Source: Bombyx mori (Eukaryota; Arthropoda; Insecta; Lepidoptera; Bombycidae). From it: a stretch of 64,000 bases of DNA. The first letter of the stretch is position 1. Every line of letters starts with the position of its first letter. Shown piece by piece: positions 44,593-56,585 of the stretch. The notes below the pieces were generated by a model. It saw only the letters and a program-made list of their open reading frames with translations. It was not told where the DNA came from and made no database searches. The stretch spans positions 6,200,001 to 6,264,000 of the forward strand of contig NC_085109.1 of assembly GCF_030269925.1 (NCBI RefSeq), written 5' to 3'. The position numbers and the translations under genes were made by a program.

Positions 44593-45059
44593 GTTTGAAG
44601 TCTTTGACACCGGATTATCTCGAGCCTTTTCCCATGGAACAAATGGTCCAATTTCTGATAGGGTCAGATTCAGATGGGTCAGATTAAATTTATTTTATAT
44701 AATTAAGTAAAAAATTAGAATCATAATCGATTAACAAACAATAATTAAAAATGTATACCTGAACTGTTAAATGAAACAAAACCACCACTAAACAGCCAGA
44801 TTATTTATTTCTGTAAAAATCATTAATCACGGTAATGTAACCTTTTGTACATACCTACACTTCTCAAATAGTTTACGAGAGGTCCAGTCAAACTTGCAAT
44901 TAACGTTGTGACATGAAGTCGCGTGACATTTTAAAAGTAAAATAATGTATGTAAATAATAAAGTCAAGTGGAAATTACTCAGAACGTTCGCGAATAATTG
45001 AGGGGTTGAATAATGATTAATGATAAATTGATAAAGTATTTAATATACTTTCGTAAAAT
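44593..45059. other. AT-rich spacer
   Basis: No gene seen. Confidence 0.5.
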
Positions 45060-45225
45060 CTCGGTGTTAAGTGGTTACCCCGAGCCCTAGAGCATCAAGA
45101 ATTGAGAGATAAGTTCAAAGTAAAGTCACAATTTTACGGTACAACAGCTGCCCCACCCTTCAAACCGAAACGCATTACTGTTTCACCTTCCCGTGCGCAC
45201 TCAAGAGGTCCTACCACCAGTAAAA
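45060..45225 (-). repeat. decayed, shortened Bm1 SINE
   Basis: cggtgttaagtggttacccc ... tcaagaggtcctaccaccagt with internal deletions. Confidence 0.8.
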
Positions 45226-45348
45226 AATATTTTATAAGGGATCCACATAAATACAATCCCTGAATCCTTATCCTTGGGATTTTAGAATTTGCAAACGAAC
45301 TCAAGATACAATTGCAAACTTTGAACCTCACTAGGCCTTTGTTCCTAG

Positions 45349-45806
45349 TTTTTTTTTTTTTTTATTGCTTATATGGGTGGATGAGCTCACAGCTCACTTG
45401 GTGTTAAGTGGTTACTGGAGCCCATGGACATCTACAACGTAAATGCGCCACCCACCTTGAGATATAAGTTCATATAAGTTCTAAAGATCTCAGTATAGTT
45501 ACAACGGCTGCCCCCACCCTTCAAACCGAAACGCATTACTGCTTCACGGCAGAAATAGACAGGGCGGTGGTACCTACCCGCGCGGACTCACAAGAGGTCC
45601 TACCACCAGTAATTACGCAAATTATACTTTTGCGGGTTTCACTTTTATTACACGATGTTATTCCTTCACCGTGGAAGTCAATCGTGAACATTTGTTGAGT
45701 ACGTAATTCATCAGAAAAATTGGTACCCGCCTGAGATTCGAACACCGGTGCATCGCTCAACACGAATGCACCGGACGTCTTATCTCTTAGGCCACGACGA
45801 CTTCAA
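45349..45806 (-). mobile_element. full-length Bm1 SINE
   Basis: T-run, tail half (with a short catataagtt duplication at about 45470), central block, and the head with gagattcgaacaccgg and cttaggccacgacgac. About 458 bp, the longest copy here. Confidence 0.92.
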
Positions 45807-46252
45807 AGTTTCGTTTTAGTTTTTCGCAGAGCTACGTACGAACGCGACTATACATTTTAACAGACAAGATTGAAATAAATAATGATGATCACTCAGTAAT
45901 AAAAAACAAGAATGCATTGCACGCAAGATTATTGCGAATAAATGACACAAAATTGACAAGTGAGTTAGTTGCCCTTGACGAGTAACGTTAAAAATCAGTT
46001 CCGAAACATTTTATTACGTTACTAACACTTTTTTTAGATGTTTAGCATGAAATGTAACATTCATAAATAAAAACAAGTGACGCTCAAAACCGGCGTACCT
46101 ACTAAACAGAACGCTGGGGACGGCAGGTTATTTTTTTTGCGAAACATTGCTAATTCACAAAACAGGAAGCTATAATGTAACAAATAAATAAGTATTACGA
46201 AGTAAAAATTGTTAAGGGATTTACAGTTTATGCCCAAAAGTGTCGACTTTGG
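45807..46252. other. AT-rich spacer
   Basis: Nothing recognised. Confidence 0.5.
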
Positions 46253-46448
46253 AACCCTTCCCACTGAGTTTCTCGCCGGATCTTCTCAGTGGGTCGCGTT
46301 TCCGATGCGGTAGTAGATTCTGCGAAGCACTGCTCTTGCTAGGGCAAGTGTTAGCAACGTCCTCAGGGTAAAGCCCCGTGAGGTCTCCTATTTTCCCGGT
46401 TACGCTGGCATAACCCACTAGGTTACCAACTTTGGTAGGAAAAAAAAA
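46253..46448 (+). mobile_element. LINE 3' UTR, second Jockey-like family
   Basis: A plus-strand 3' end with the stem cccactgag (46260-46268) and ctcagtggg (46285-46293), then gcactgctcttgctaggg and a terminal aggaaaaaaaaa. 5'-truncated. Confidence 0.8.
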
Positions 46449-46862
46449 TCTTCAGAAAAAATCTTTTTACACCCTGTACATAGCTGTGCTCATTATTGTA
46501 CAACACAAATAGTAATTGTTTGCAAATAATAAGTCAAAACGTAATTACACACCGTTTTACAATACTCGATTTGTGTATTAATTACCCACAACAGACTACT
46601 TGTAGTTATTACAAAATAAATTACGTTAATTTATGTTTTTGCGGAGGATTGAAGATATTTTATTACATAAGACTCATGACACAAGAGATCTCATGTCAGG
46701 TTATTTGTTTGCAATGTTAAATTGATGACTAAGTTTTTGGTGATCAGATTTTCTGATAACTTTTAATTCGGGTTAAGATGAAATTATTTTAGTGGAATCG
46801 ATTTGTGAATATTTCACATACTCGTATATCGTTATCACATGCATTTGATTTATCATTTCTTA
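46449..46862. other. AT-rich spacer
   Basis: No gene seen. Confidence 0.5.
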
Positions 46863-47095
46863 CTGGTGGTTGGGCATTTTAGAAATCACATCGGGTAGGT
46901 ACCACCTCCTTGCCTACTAATACCGCAAAGCAATATTGCGTTCTGGTTTGAGAGGCGGAGTGGCTGTTATAAGATACCATTCTCTAAATAGGTGGCTAAA
47001 TTGAAGTTAAGTCCATAGGCGGCGGTAATCATTGAATACTAGGAGGGTGAGTCGTGAGCTGATGATTGGTCCGTGTAATAAAAAATAAATAAAAA
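46863..47095 (+). repeat. decayed Bm1 SINE
   Basis: tggtggttgggcattttag ... gtaataaaaaataaat keeps the Bm1 block order with heavy substitution. Confidence 0.75.
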
Positions 47096-48435
47096 ACAAA
47101 GAATGCTATGTGGTGTGAATAATCTAACCCAGATGATACTTTAGTTCCTTAAATACTTAAGTTAATCCTTGCCCTGATTTCTATTTTTAGTTCTAATATT
47201 TCTATAGAGCGTTTCTTGAGCTCGCAAGTAACACCTTCCTGTCTATTTTATCTAAGAATTAATCAATAATTTACTCCTATCTGGAGAACGGATTAGTCGT
47301 TTCAATTCAACCTTGACTTTGAAACTTTGACCCCGAGTCGCAAGCCCAAACCTATGGAATAAATCAACGCACTAACTTGAGTCTTTGATCGGCAAGATTA
47401 TTTGGTATCATCGTGAGCTTCACTTGCCTATATGCCTTAGCTCGATTGGCATCAATTACTTCGTACAAATTGACTTCTTTCTTAATTATTTAGATTGTCC
47501 CACGTAAACCCTACATAGACCATACCTTGTGATGGGATCATTATAAAATGAATACACACATAAAGTACAGAACTTATAAACTGCTTTGCATAAACGGTTA
47601 ATTACTGTACATCCTATATCATTTTGTCTCTTGCCTTAAATTAAAATTGAACGCTGATTTAAAGTAGCTCAGTGACAGATATTTCACATGGAAACATGTA
47701 AAGGGTTATCTATAACGATAAGTTGCGTCTGGTGTTAGATCAATATTACAATCATTTTACAAATCTAATATTCATCATTCAATGCCAAAATAAGTGACAG
47801 GGTACAGAAAAAGATCAGAACTTGTGACAGATTTTTATAAGCCTACACAGCAACATTAGCAAACAAAAGGGAGCGTACGAATTTTGCACACTGTACCATA
47901 CCTTGTTGTCCACCTAATGGAGTAAGGCAATCCTAAAAGCACAACCATGTCACGACTTAACTTGGAACTTCATTAGTCTTCTTGAGGTGGTCTTTGAACA
48001 GAAATACATCATAGCCACGAGAAAACCGAAGGAGAGAATTTTTGGAGGGAATTTAGAGGACATTCTCTGTTTTTTTCCGCTAAACTAGAGCTGGTATAAA
48101 ATATGCATAGCATAACTTTCGCGATAGAGCGTTCTCTGTCTAGCATAAAGGCACTAGTGGGCCGACTCGTCTGCCTTGCGTCTAAACATAAATGTTGTTT
48201 AAATGAATGGGTACTTAGATTTTTTAATGAAGCAGCATTTACTAGACCAACCAACAAGATACACGAAATGTGATCATGATTAGAAAATCTCGACACAACC
48301 TATGATATCGATGCACATTCAGTTCACAAATGTGAAGGTATTTGTTGGAAATGAAAATTGAATTTGACATGTAACAATGTGAGTTCATGAAAGTCTTTAC
48401 GGATATCAATATGGTGCCTGTTTTTGTCTCAATGA
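47096..48435. other. spacer, no supported gene
   Basis: An ORF at 48009-48296 (minus) has no recognised relatives and no flanking gene signals. Confidence 0.4.
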
Positions 48436-48550
48436 CCTAATTGAAGGGTGGGACAGCCCTAATACGATATAATGAAGATTTAGACTTTATGTCTCAGACG
48501 GGTATCGGAATTCACGTCGTGACGTCTCCGAACTCCGACTAAATAAAGCT
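48436..48550 (+). repeat. decayed Bm1 fragment
   Basis: gaagggtgggacagcccta ... tctcagacgggtatcggaat matches the Bm1 tail half in order, heavily diverged. Confidence 0.55.
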
Positions 48551-48750
48551 AACAAAAAGATTTTTTCAACTAACACGGTTAAACGTGTTTTCAGAATAGT
48601 AAAGTGCCGTTATGATGAGCGTTTAGTAAAAAAATATATCGTGCAACAAACTGTCTAATCACGTATCATATATGAACGTTATAGAAAACGATACGCCTAA
48701 GGGTTTCTACCAATTTCTGGTTAAATACCGTTGATCGCATAACAATTAAC

Positions 48751-49020
48751 GGCCGTCTGGTGTAGTGGTAAGTGACATGGTCACTACACAAGGGGGTCGC
48801 GGGTTCGAATCCCGCCAAGGGAAGATATTTGTATGATAAATATAAATGTATTTTCCAGGGTTATGGATGTATATTAAATATGTGTATGTGTATAATAAAA
48901 ATCTTATATTTATTTCCGTTATCTGGTATCTGTAACACAAGTTCTTTACGAACTTATCACGGGACCAGTTAACGTGGCGTGACTGTTAGTAAATATTTAT
49001 TTATTTACTTAAAAAAATAA
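48751..49020 (+). mobile_element. second SINE family with tRNA-like head
   Basis: The head has an A box tggtgtagtgg (48758-48768) and B box ggttcgaatcc (48802-48812), ideal RNA polymerase III promoter elements. The body continues gatatttgtatgataaata and ttctttacgaacttatcac and ends in a tttattta-type tail. About 270 bp. The head is not a functional tRNA gene, because ggccgtc at its 5' end cannot pair with the 3' arm (aagggaa). Confidence 0.82.
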
Positions 49021-49541
49021 AATAAAAATTGCATAATTACTGTTTATAACTGAAATGATTTGGCTCTTATAAAAAACTATCTTGAGCATTGAGACTTAAA
49101 GATAAATGACTTGCGCCGTTTAGACAATGTGCGATGATAAATTTGTTATCAGTCTACAAACCACACATACATATAAATGGAATATAAATCAATTAGCTAA
49201 CGAAGTTTATCAAAGACATAATTGATTGCCAAATACTAATAACTTATCTTAAAAATCTAAAGCGATATATTTATTGAAAACTAGCTGACCCGGCAGACTT
49301 CGCAGTGCCTCAATCGATAAATAAAAGACCTAAACTTTTGTATTCGACGGGGGACATATCAAAGGAAAAACAAAATTATTATTTTTATTTAATTCCGAGC
49401 ATTTTCATATTTATCTACCTTTTAAACCTTCTCTGGACTTCCTCTTCTCTGGACAAATAATTCAACACCAAAATTTGCCAAATCGGTCCAGCCGTTCTCG
49501 AGTTTTAACGAGACTAACGAACAGTAATTCATTTTTATATA

Positions 49542-50469
49542 CAGGGTGTCCCAGAATGAATGGATAATCTTTGAACCCCGCACGGGACAGCTCTCCAGCA
49601 CTCAGAAAAAAATATCTAAAAAAAAGAATTCCAAGTGATACCCAAAATATGATTTTTTTTAAAAAAACATACGTTATTTTTACTTTACTTCACATTCATG
49701 TGCACAACGGCCACAAAGTTATGAAATTTGTGGTGTTTTTGGTGTCATCTTGTTCCTGATAGACTATACTACTAGAAATACATTAAATAATATAAGTATC
49801 TATGATACTTTTTTCAAAAACAAAATAAGAACTTTAATTTTTAACCTGAAATTGGATACCAAAATAATTTTGGCGTAGTTTGAGAGTGTTTTATGTAAAA
49901 AAAAAGTATGCAAAAGTAAGTGGCCAGCTATTTAAAAAAAATGCGCAGCTCATACAGCTTATAAAATGGTATCATACATCATTTTATCTAATACCACTAC
50001 GAAGTTATTGCTATTGAAATGCAAAAAGAGTAAATACGACTAAAAATAAAAAATAAGTCTTAATAAATTCTAATAATAATAAAAAAAATCGGGTGTACAT
50101 AAATCAAGCTTTATTCACAACAGGTGTTCAAGTTGTCTGCCACCGACTCTAATACACGCTCGACATCTTCTATTAGAGGCTCTACTAAGATAACGTCCAT
50201 AGCGTTGTTTATTTGGAACGGTCAAAATGGGACCCAAACGACCAATCCATTTATTTGGATACGTGGCATTTAAATAAGAAGGGACGTTTGTACCATAATG
50301 TGCAGGACAGCCATCATTCTGTAGCCAATGGGATTCCCTTACCTTCTCAGGCACTTTTTCCACTAAGTTCAGGAGATCATTTTGCAAAACATTTAAATAA
50401 TTATGAGAAGATAAATTTACCGGCAGTTCGAAAGGACCAATTATCCCGTTCAATATACCAGTCCAATAA
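49542..50469 (-). repeat. foldback left arm, 928 bp
   Basis: Minus-strand translation of 50453 to 50115 gives GPFELPVNLSSHNYLN, KVRESHWLQNDGCPAHYGTN and PNKWIGRLGPI, the transposase C-terminal half. The frame then shifts at the same deletion as in the right arm. The outer 550 bp is AT-rich 3' flank. Confidence 0.92.
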
Positions 50470-50505
50470 GTCTTAATTATTGATCATGCCAATACTCAAG
50501 ACATT

Positions 50506-51470
50506 GTGCTTGACGAAATTCAGCAAGACCCCTCTGTAAGAACAATATCACGGCGTACTGGAATCCCGAAAACGACCGTGCACCGTGTACTGAAAATAAA
50601 TAAATATCATCCTTACCATATTAGACGCGTCCAAGCTCTGCAACCGAGAGATTACAATGCAAGATGGTTTTGTTGTCGGCAAATGCTTGCAAAAATAGAA
50701 GAAGATCCACAATTCTTTGGAAAAATTCTATGGAGCAACGAATCTACTTTAAAAAAAGACGGATACTTTAATATCGACGCTTGAAAGGCAAACGTGTCTA
50801 AGCGACAATAACTGCTTTGTACATAAATGATAGGCAATAACCATATTCGATGCGCAAAAAAAAAATATTTCTAGGTATATTAAAATAATTTCAATCCTAC
50901 AGCTACTAGCTAGATTCTACTACAGCTAGATTCGTTTAAATAAATTTTGTTTTCAGGTATTTCAACTTTAAATTAGTCTACTGTAAAGTTCACGCATTGT
51001 CGCTTAGTCACGTTTGTCTTTCAAGCGTCGATATGCATAATCTGCACAGCTGACAACTCTCGAATCCAAATTTAATGCGAGAAGAGAGGTCGCAATACCA
51101 GTTCAAAGCAAATTATTGGACTGGTATATTAAACGGGATAATTATTGGTCCTTTCGAATTGCCGGCAAATTTATCTTCTCATACTTATTTAAATTTTATG
51201 CAAAATGATCTCCTGAACTTAGTGGAAAAAGTGCCTGAGAAGGTAAAGGAATCCCATTGGCTACAGAATGATGGCTGTCCTGCACATTATGGTACAAACG
51301 TCCCTTCTTATTTAAATGCCACGTATCCAAATAAATGGATTGGTCGTTTGGGTCCCATTTTGACCGTTCCAAATAAACAACGCTATGGACGTTATCTTAG
51401 TAGAGCCTCTAATAGAAGATGTCGAGCGTGTATTAGAGTCGGTGGCAGACAACTTGAACACCTGTTGTGA
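50506..51470 (+). pseudogene. broken transposase gene of the foldback element
   Basis: The plus-strand reading starts in the centre: an HTH (IQQDPSVRTISRRTGIPKTT), then FCCRQMLAKIEEDPQFF and ILWSNES, where the first catalytic Asp is Asn. A MITE interrupts at 50775-51030. The frame resumes (HNLHS, a stop in place of a likely Trp, QLSNPNLMREERSQ) and enters the right arm: YWTGILNG, IGPFELPANLSS, HWLQNDGCPAH with the second Asp, and PNKWIGRLGPI. An internal deletion with frameshift then removes the segment that should contain the third acidic residue. In the other frame the genuine C-terminus is visible (PLIEDVERVLESVADNLN). With four separate lesions it cannot encode an active enzyme. Confidence 0.9.
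50775..51030. mobile_element. MITE nested in the transposase
   Basis: Terminal inverted repeats of 35 bp (50775-50809 and 50996-51030; cgacgcttgaaag...) differ at two positions. The flanks are atat on each side, equivalent to a TA duplication if the TIR starts with T. Excision in silico rejoins the transposase reading frame through FN-MHN. 256 bp, non-coding. Confidence 0.9.
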
Positions 51471-52043
51471 ATAAAGCTTGATTTATGTACACCCGATTTT
51501 TTTTATTATTATTAGAATTTATTAAGACTTATTTTTTATTTTTAGTCGTATTTACTCTTTTTGCATTTCAATAGCAATAACTTCGTAGTGGTATTAGATA
51601 AAATAATGTATGATACCATTTTATAAGCTGTATGAGCTGCGCATTTTTTTTAAATAGCTGGCCACTTACTTTTGCATACTTTTTTTTTACATAAAACACT
51701 CTCAAACTACGCCAAAATTATTTTGGTATCCAATTTCAGGTTAAAAATTAAAGTTCTTATTTTGTTTTTGAAAAAAGTATCATAGATACTTATATTATTT
51801 AATGTATTTCTAGTAGTATAGTCTATCAGGAACAAGATGACACCAAAAACACCACAAATTTCATAACTTTGTGGCCGTTGTGCACATGAATGTGAAGTAA
51901 AGTAAAAATAACGTATGTTTTTCTAAAAAAAATCATATTTTGGGTATTACTTGGAATTCTTTTTTTTAGATATTTTTTTCTGAGCGCTGGAGAGCTCTCC
52001 CGTGCGGGGTTTAAGGATTATCCATTCTTTCTGGGACACCCTG
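51113..52043 (+). repeat. foldback right arm, 931 bp
   Basis: The inverted partner of 49542-50469. It is contiguous with the central transposase sequence, so it is the original 3' half. It carries the C-terminal coding region to about 51470 and then the AT-rich flank ending at the gggacaccctg terminus. Confidence 0.92.
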
Positions 52044-52051
52044 TATATAGA

Positions 52052-52929
52052 TAAATAATCTTCATTCTTAATTTTTAAATCAATAAGGAAATCGTTCAGC
52101 TACAGAAACTGCCACAAGTGGTTGTTGTTTTTCAATGCGTACCTAAACTTGTTGAAAGAAAATAAGGGCTTATACAAACGCAAGGCCATAATCAAGTGCC
52201 TTTTTCAAGAGCCTTTTGTACAGTATTATATTGTTGTCTATGACGTGCTTAATAAGTGCCCTTTATATTAATATATGTACACCTACCGGAACTGCATAAT
52301 CAAAACGGGACAAGTACACCTACAAACTGGAGTAAGGCTGTTTTCTTTAGAACATTATCTTATGAATTATGTATTAATCCGGAATAATGAATCAGTATTA
52401 ACGATGATTTATGTTAGAATAAAAGAGCGCGGACAGAAGAGAATATTGAGCCTAAGTTGATAAGTTGATGGGATAAGATAGCACAAGAGGAATAAAAATA
52501 CCTAAATTATATCTAGATTCTCAGGAAATTGGAAAATTAGGTGGTCGTGGTTGTAACCAAGTTGAACGTATGCAATCTGACATTTGGTACATCCTTATAT
52601 ACAATTCTTCTTTCTGCTAAGAAAAACAATACATTTTTAGATTCTAATAAATCTAAAATATCATGAAAATATTCAAAATTACCAAATCAGTCCCACACAC
52701 CATTACGATTGTGTTACGATACATTGTCATGGACATAATAATCATTAGTCATTGACATCTACTAACTCAAAATCATTATTAAGGTCAGTTTAGACATTTT
52801 GGATAAAAAGTATAGAATACCACCATCCCATTTCTTTTGGTGGGTGCCGTATAAACGCTACCAAGGTATTTAAATTCTTGGAGTATTATAACAGCATAGT
52901 GGTATCGTTAGACTTTAGTCATTCGTTAT
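52052..52929. other. AT-rich spacer
   Basis: No gene seen. Confidence 0.5.
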
Positions 52930-53165
52930 AATTCTGCCTTTTTTGGCGCAAATATGTCATGCATTTCGGTTTGAAATCTGGGAAAGCCATAACTCAATGC
53001 CATTGAGTGTGACTGCGACTGCTTCAAGTGGGGGATTCGAATTTAAAAAAAATATCCAATGTTTTTATTTATTTATTTATTACACTTCATGAAAAATTTA
53101 CATTGGCGGACTTAATGCCTAAAGCATTCTTTACCAGTCAACCAAAGGTAGTGCAGAGTGGATAG
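52930..53165. repeat. decayed Bm1 scrap (+) and LINE/SINE tail (-)
   Basis: About 52930-53000 resembles a decayed Bm1 (atgcatttcggtttgaaatc). 53065-53165 reads tttatttatttatttatt then cattggcggacttaatgcc and ctttaccagtcaacc, which I recognise as a lepidopteran retroelement 3' tail in minus orientation. The class is uncertain. Confidence 0.5.
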
Positions 53166-53242
53166 TGGTAGGTGCAATGAAATTTATATTAAGTTACAAA
53201 AAGTATAATATACATACATACATACATAACAATGTTGTCTTT

Positions 53243-53516
53243 TCTATACTATATACTAATATTATAAAGAGGAAAGATTTGTTTGTTTGTTTGTATTGAA
53301 TAGGCTCCGAAACTATTGAACCGATTCGAAAAATTCTTTCACTGTTGGAAAGCTACGCTATCCCCGGGTGACATAGGCTATATTTATTATATTTTCAAAA
53401 AAATTAGGGATCCTTACTGAAACTCCAATAATGTAACCCAACGTGTAAAAAATTACATATTTTTTTTTTTACATCGCGTGCGCTGCTACCCATGCGAAGC
53501 CGGGGCGGGCCGCTAG
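53243..53516 (+). mobile_element. non-autonomous Helitron
   Basis: TCTATACTATATACTAATATT at the start, gaaccgattcgaaaaattc in the body, and gaagccggggcgggccgCTAG before T at the end, a very common lepidopteran family. The base before TC is T rather than A, so the 5' boundary is approximate. Confidence 0.75.
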
Positions 53517-53908
53517 TAGTAAATAAACTTGTTCTCCTAGTTAGTATACTTTTATTAATTCATATTAAGCTAAGATTATCTTTGAATAAGACACAAAGAT
53601 TTGGTGAATTGATGTACAGCGAATCCTTTGAAATACACAAAACGTTTTATTTATTAACCTCTCTTGGAGTTAGCGTGAATAATTCGCGTTATTATTGGCT
53701 TGGTGCCCTGACTTAGTTTAGTAATGGCACAACGTGTTTTTTCAGTTGAGAGCTTTTAAAATGATTTCTTTTATCGTGTTTATTTTCTATTTTTATCTTA
53801 ATTACGTGTTTTTAACTACCCGCTGGTTTCGGATTACGGTAATGGAACGTGGATTCTCATTTTAAAAATCATCTCCGATCTTTGTGTTTACTATTTAATA
53901 TAATTGCA

Positions 53909-54155
53909 TTTTTTTTATTGCTTAGATGTGTGGACGAGCTTACAGTCCACCTGGTGTTAAGTGGTTACTGGAGCCCATAGACATCTACGACGTAAATGCG
54001 CCACCCGCCTTGAGATATCAGTTCTAAGGTCTCAGTGTAGTAACAATGGCTGTCCCGTCGTTCAAACCGAAACGCATTACTGCTTCGTGGCCGAAATAGG
54101 CAGGGTGGTGGTACCTACCCGTGCGGACTCACAAAAGGTCCTACCACCAGTAAAA
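53909..54155 (-). mobile_element. Bm1 SINE, 5'-truncated
   Basis: T-run, tail half, ending cctaccaccagta. Moderate divergence (gtcccgtcgttcaaaccg). Confidence 0.92.
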
Positions 54156-55144
54156 ATTGGCATCTGGATTCATAGTTTTTATCTACATTCTTTTTTTAAG
54201 TGTGAAAGTTTATAGAAGAATAGACTGCTACTCAATCACGGTAAAATGGCTGAACGAATGTAATGGACTGAGATTGATAAAATGACAATTTTTTCATACC
54301 AAAAGAGATAACCCGTGCAACGTCAGGTATATCCGATTAACAAATACGGCCATGTGTTCGCAGCTTATAGACCAGTGCATGAAACAAGCAACTAACTAAG
54401 CATTGCATTTCTTAATTGCAACGTTAAAATAAATCAGATAAATTAGTGAAACTGTTGATATAATACTTAAATTAGTCTGCAAATTCTTCTTTACAATGAG
54501 GGTCTTCACTACTGCCATGTGATTTTACCCAAATTTAAAGACTCATAAACCATAATAGATTATCAATAGCTAATAAAAACAATCAAGTTCATAGCTCATT
54601 AGGTTTTAAGTAGTTACATGAATATTATCGTCCACATTGAGACACGGTGTCAATCTGAATTGTTTTGGAATAACTATTATAACATCATTTTAATCACGTA
54701 ATGGTCAACATGTTTATGGGTCATCTGGTGTTAAATTATTATCACTACATACCATGAGAGACGTAGTCAAGCCTCAATTGCATTGTCAAACATGGTGGTC
54801 GGATTGCACAAAACAGACCACACACTTCAAACAGGAACCTTATAATTTGCAAAAAAGAGCGTGCCACTAATAATACCTCCTTTCAAAACAATTCTAGAAC
54901 TCGGTAAATTAAATAATATAGAGCACTCATTACTGTCAGCTATAATAGGTTATTTATAGAAAATAAATACATCGGGTTTCCTTTTGTATAGAATGTTCAA
55001 ACGGAAAATTTGTGTCACGTGCATTAATATCGTATATAACTATTAGCTTTGAGGTCATCCGCATCGTTGACGTTGACACGTTATCAAAAGTATTAAGTAC
55101 TCGATGTTCCCGTCGACTTTGCTCGCTCTACCAACGAAAAATAA
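54156..55144. other. AT-rich spacer
   Basis: A very weak Bm1-like order is visible at about 54715-54850. No gene seen. Confidence 0.45.
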
Positions 55145-55557
55145 TCTATATATTAATACGTGAAGCAAAAACTTTGTATCCCTTTTTACGAAAATTGCGC
55201 GGACGGAGGAGTATGAAATTTTCCACACTTATAGAGAATATAGAGAAGAAGTGCACAATGCTAATTTTTTTTTTAAATAATGCATAAAATATACATTAAA
55301 TCAATAAAGAAAACATTACACACACTACATACCATGTATTTGACGCACACACGCATGCATACTATTTATTGTCAAACTTTTGTTCTTGACGTCTGTTGTC
55401 AAATTGAGAATAGATTAAATATTGTTTGTCTTTGTTAATATTTTTTATAGTGTAGTCTTGGCGAAATTTGTGATTATAGAAGTATAAAATACAATCATGT
55501 ACAAACTTACAATTCCAATTAATTATAGTCGAATTTCGACTACTGCGGGACCTCTAG
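55145..55557 (+). mobile_element. non-autonomous Helitron
   Basis: Starts TCTATATATTAATACGTGAA after A. The 3' hairpin agtcgaa/ttcgact precedes ctactgcgggacctCTAG, then T. 413 bp, sister to 9527-9924. Confidence 0.88.
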
Positions 55558-56585
55558 TAATAGTGAATTTCATAAACAATGTTCAACGGACTAGCGTACG
55601 TAGCTATTGACGTTAGGTCCATGAAAATGGGACATCGGTATAGGGAAATTTGTGAATCGATTTATAGAAGTATAATTGAGATTTCTGGTTCATTTTTCAA
55701 GACAGGTGACGGAATTCTCGCTGTGATGTTGCTTTTAAGTGGGCCGTCGTCTCGTCCAACAATCTAGCGCAATAAAGAAAATACATCTTTTAACGTAACA
55801 TCAAAACAATTAGATTTAATCTTCGCTTTGTTAAAATTAATTTTTATATGGAACCGTTTGTTATTGTTTGTCTAATTCTTAAGATCCTTGACACTCATAG
55901 AGAATATTATGTAGGGTAGCACAAAATTGATACAAATTGAACATTTATGCAAATTGCATTTATGGATATCCTGCAAAATGCTATTCTAATCTACATTTAA
56001 TTTTGATGTAGAGATGAAATATATGTTTGCATGAATGTAAAGGATCAAATGTAAATTATTCTATCATCATAAAACTTAGCAATTGTGAGTACACATCAGT
56101 CCAGACATAGTCCATCTAAAAACCTGATGGTGCTGCTGATGAGCTGATTTGATAATGTATCAGTAAGCTGGTTAGTGGAAGTCTTGGCTAAAATCATCGA
56201 CTACGGTTTCATTAGATTCGTCTTAACGATTACTACTCACAAAGCGTGTTCCTTTAGTTTAATCTATATTTACGTTATCTATATAGACCTCGCGTAATGT
56301 CAAACAGCAGTTGAAAAATGCTGATTAGATAGAACGGTCATGTGGAAACATTATCGCAACGAAATCAGGTGATCACAGATCTTTCTTACGTATGGAAAAA
56401 TGTTATTGATACACTATTTATCGTGGTGTAAAAGCGCGAGATAGCAACAGTTAAATTGTTACGGCAACCTCGAATTACAAAATAGGTATGTCGGCGTAAA
56501 AAGGTTTGAAAGTTTCCTTCAAAATCGATCTTCGGTTGCACGGACTAATTAATGTGAAAGATTATCATTTCACAACACTTGACTT
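55558..56585. other. AT-rich spacer
   Basis: No gene. The ORF at 55579-55767 is not convincing. Confidence 0.45.

Larger units (their letters stand above)
49542..52043. mobile_element. foldback Tc1/mariner element, 2.5 kb
   Basis: The whole element is bounded by CAGGGTGTCCCAGAA at both ends and flanked by TA (49540-49541 and 52044-52045). The left arm 49542-50469 and right arm 51113-52043 are inverted copies, nearly identical by eye. A 643-bp centre holds transposase N-terminal sequence and a nested MITE. Each arm contains the 3' half of a transposase gene plus its 3' flank, so the usual 5' half of the element has been replaced by an inverted copy of the 3' half. The TA duplication and DDE-type protein place it in the IS630-Tc1-mariner superfamily. 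Confidence 0.9.
49281..52051 (-). mobile_element. Helitron split by a foldback transposon
   Basis: The Helitron ends are at CTAG 49281 (after an A, reading ACTAGCTGACCCGGCAGAC) and GA 52050-52051 (before T; minus strand TCTATATATAAAAATG). Removing the foldback at 49542-52043 and one TA restores a continuous Helitron of about 267 bp with canonical insect Helitron sequence (gaacggctggaccgatttgg on the minus strand). Confidence 0.83.

Noticed and set aside
48009..48296. 95-codon minus-strand ORF
   Set aside because: No motif or family is recognised, and the composition fits a chance frame.
48751..48824. Possible functional tRNA gene
   Set aside because: A and B boxes are good but the acceptor stem cannot pair, and a SINE body follows directly. 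It is a SINE head.
53961..54215. Repeated ORFs with shared peptides (for example VVPTRADSQEVLPPV) at many sites
   Set aside because: They are translations of Bm1 copies, a non-coding SINE.
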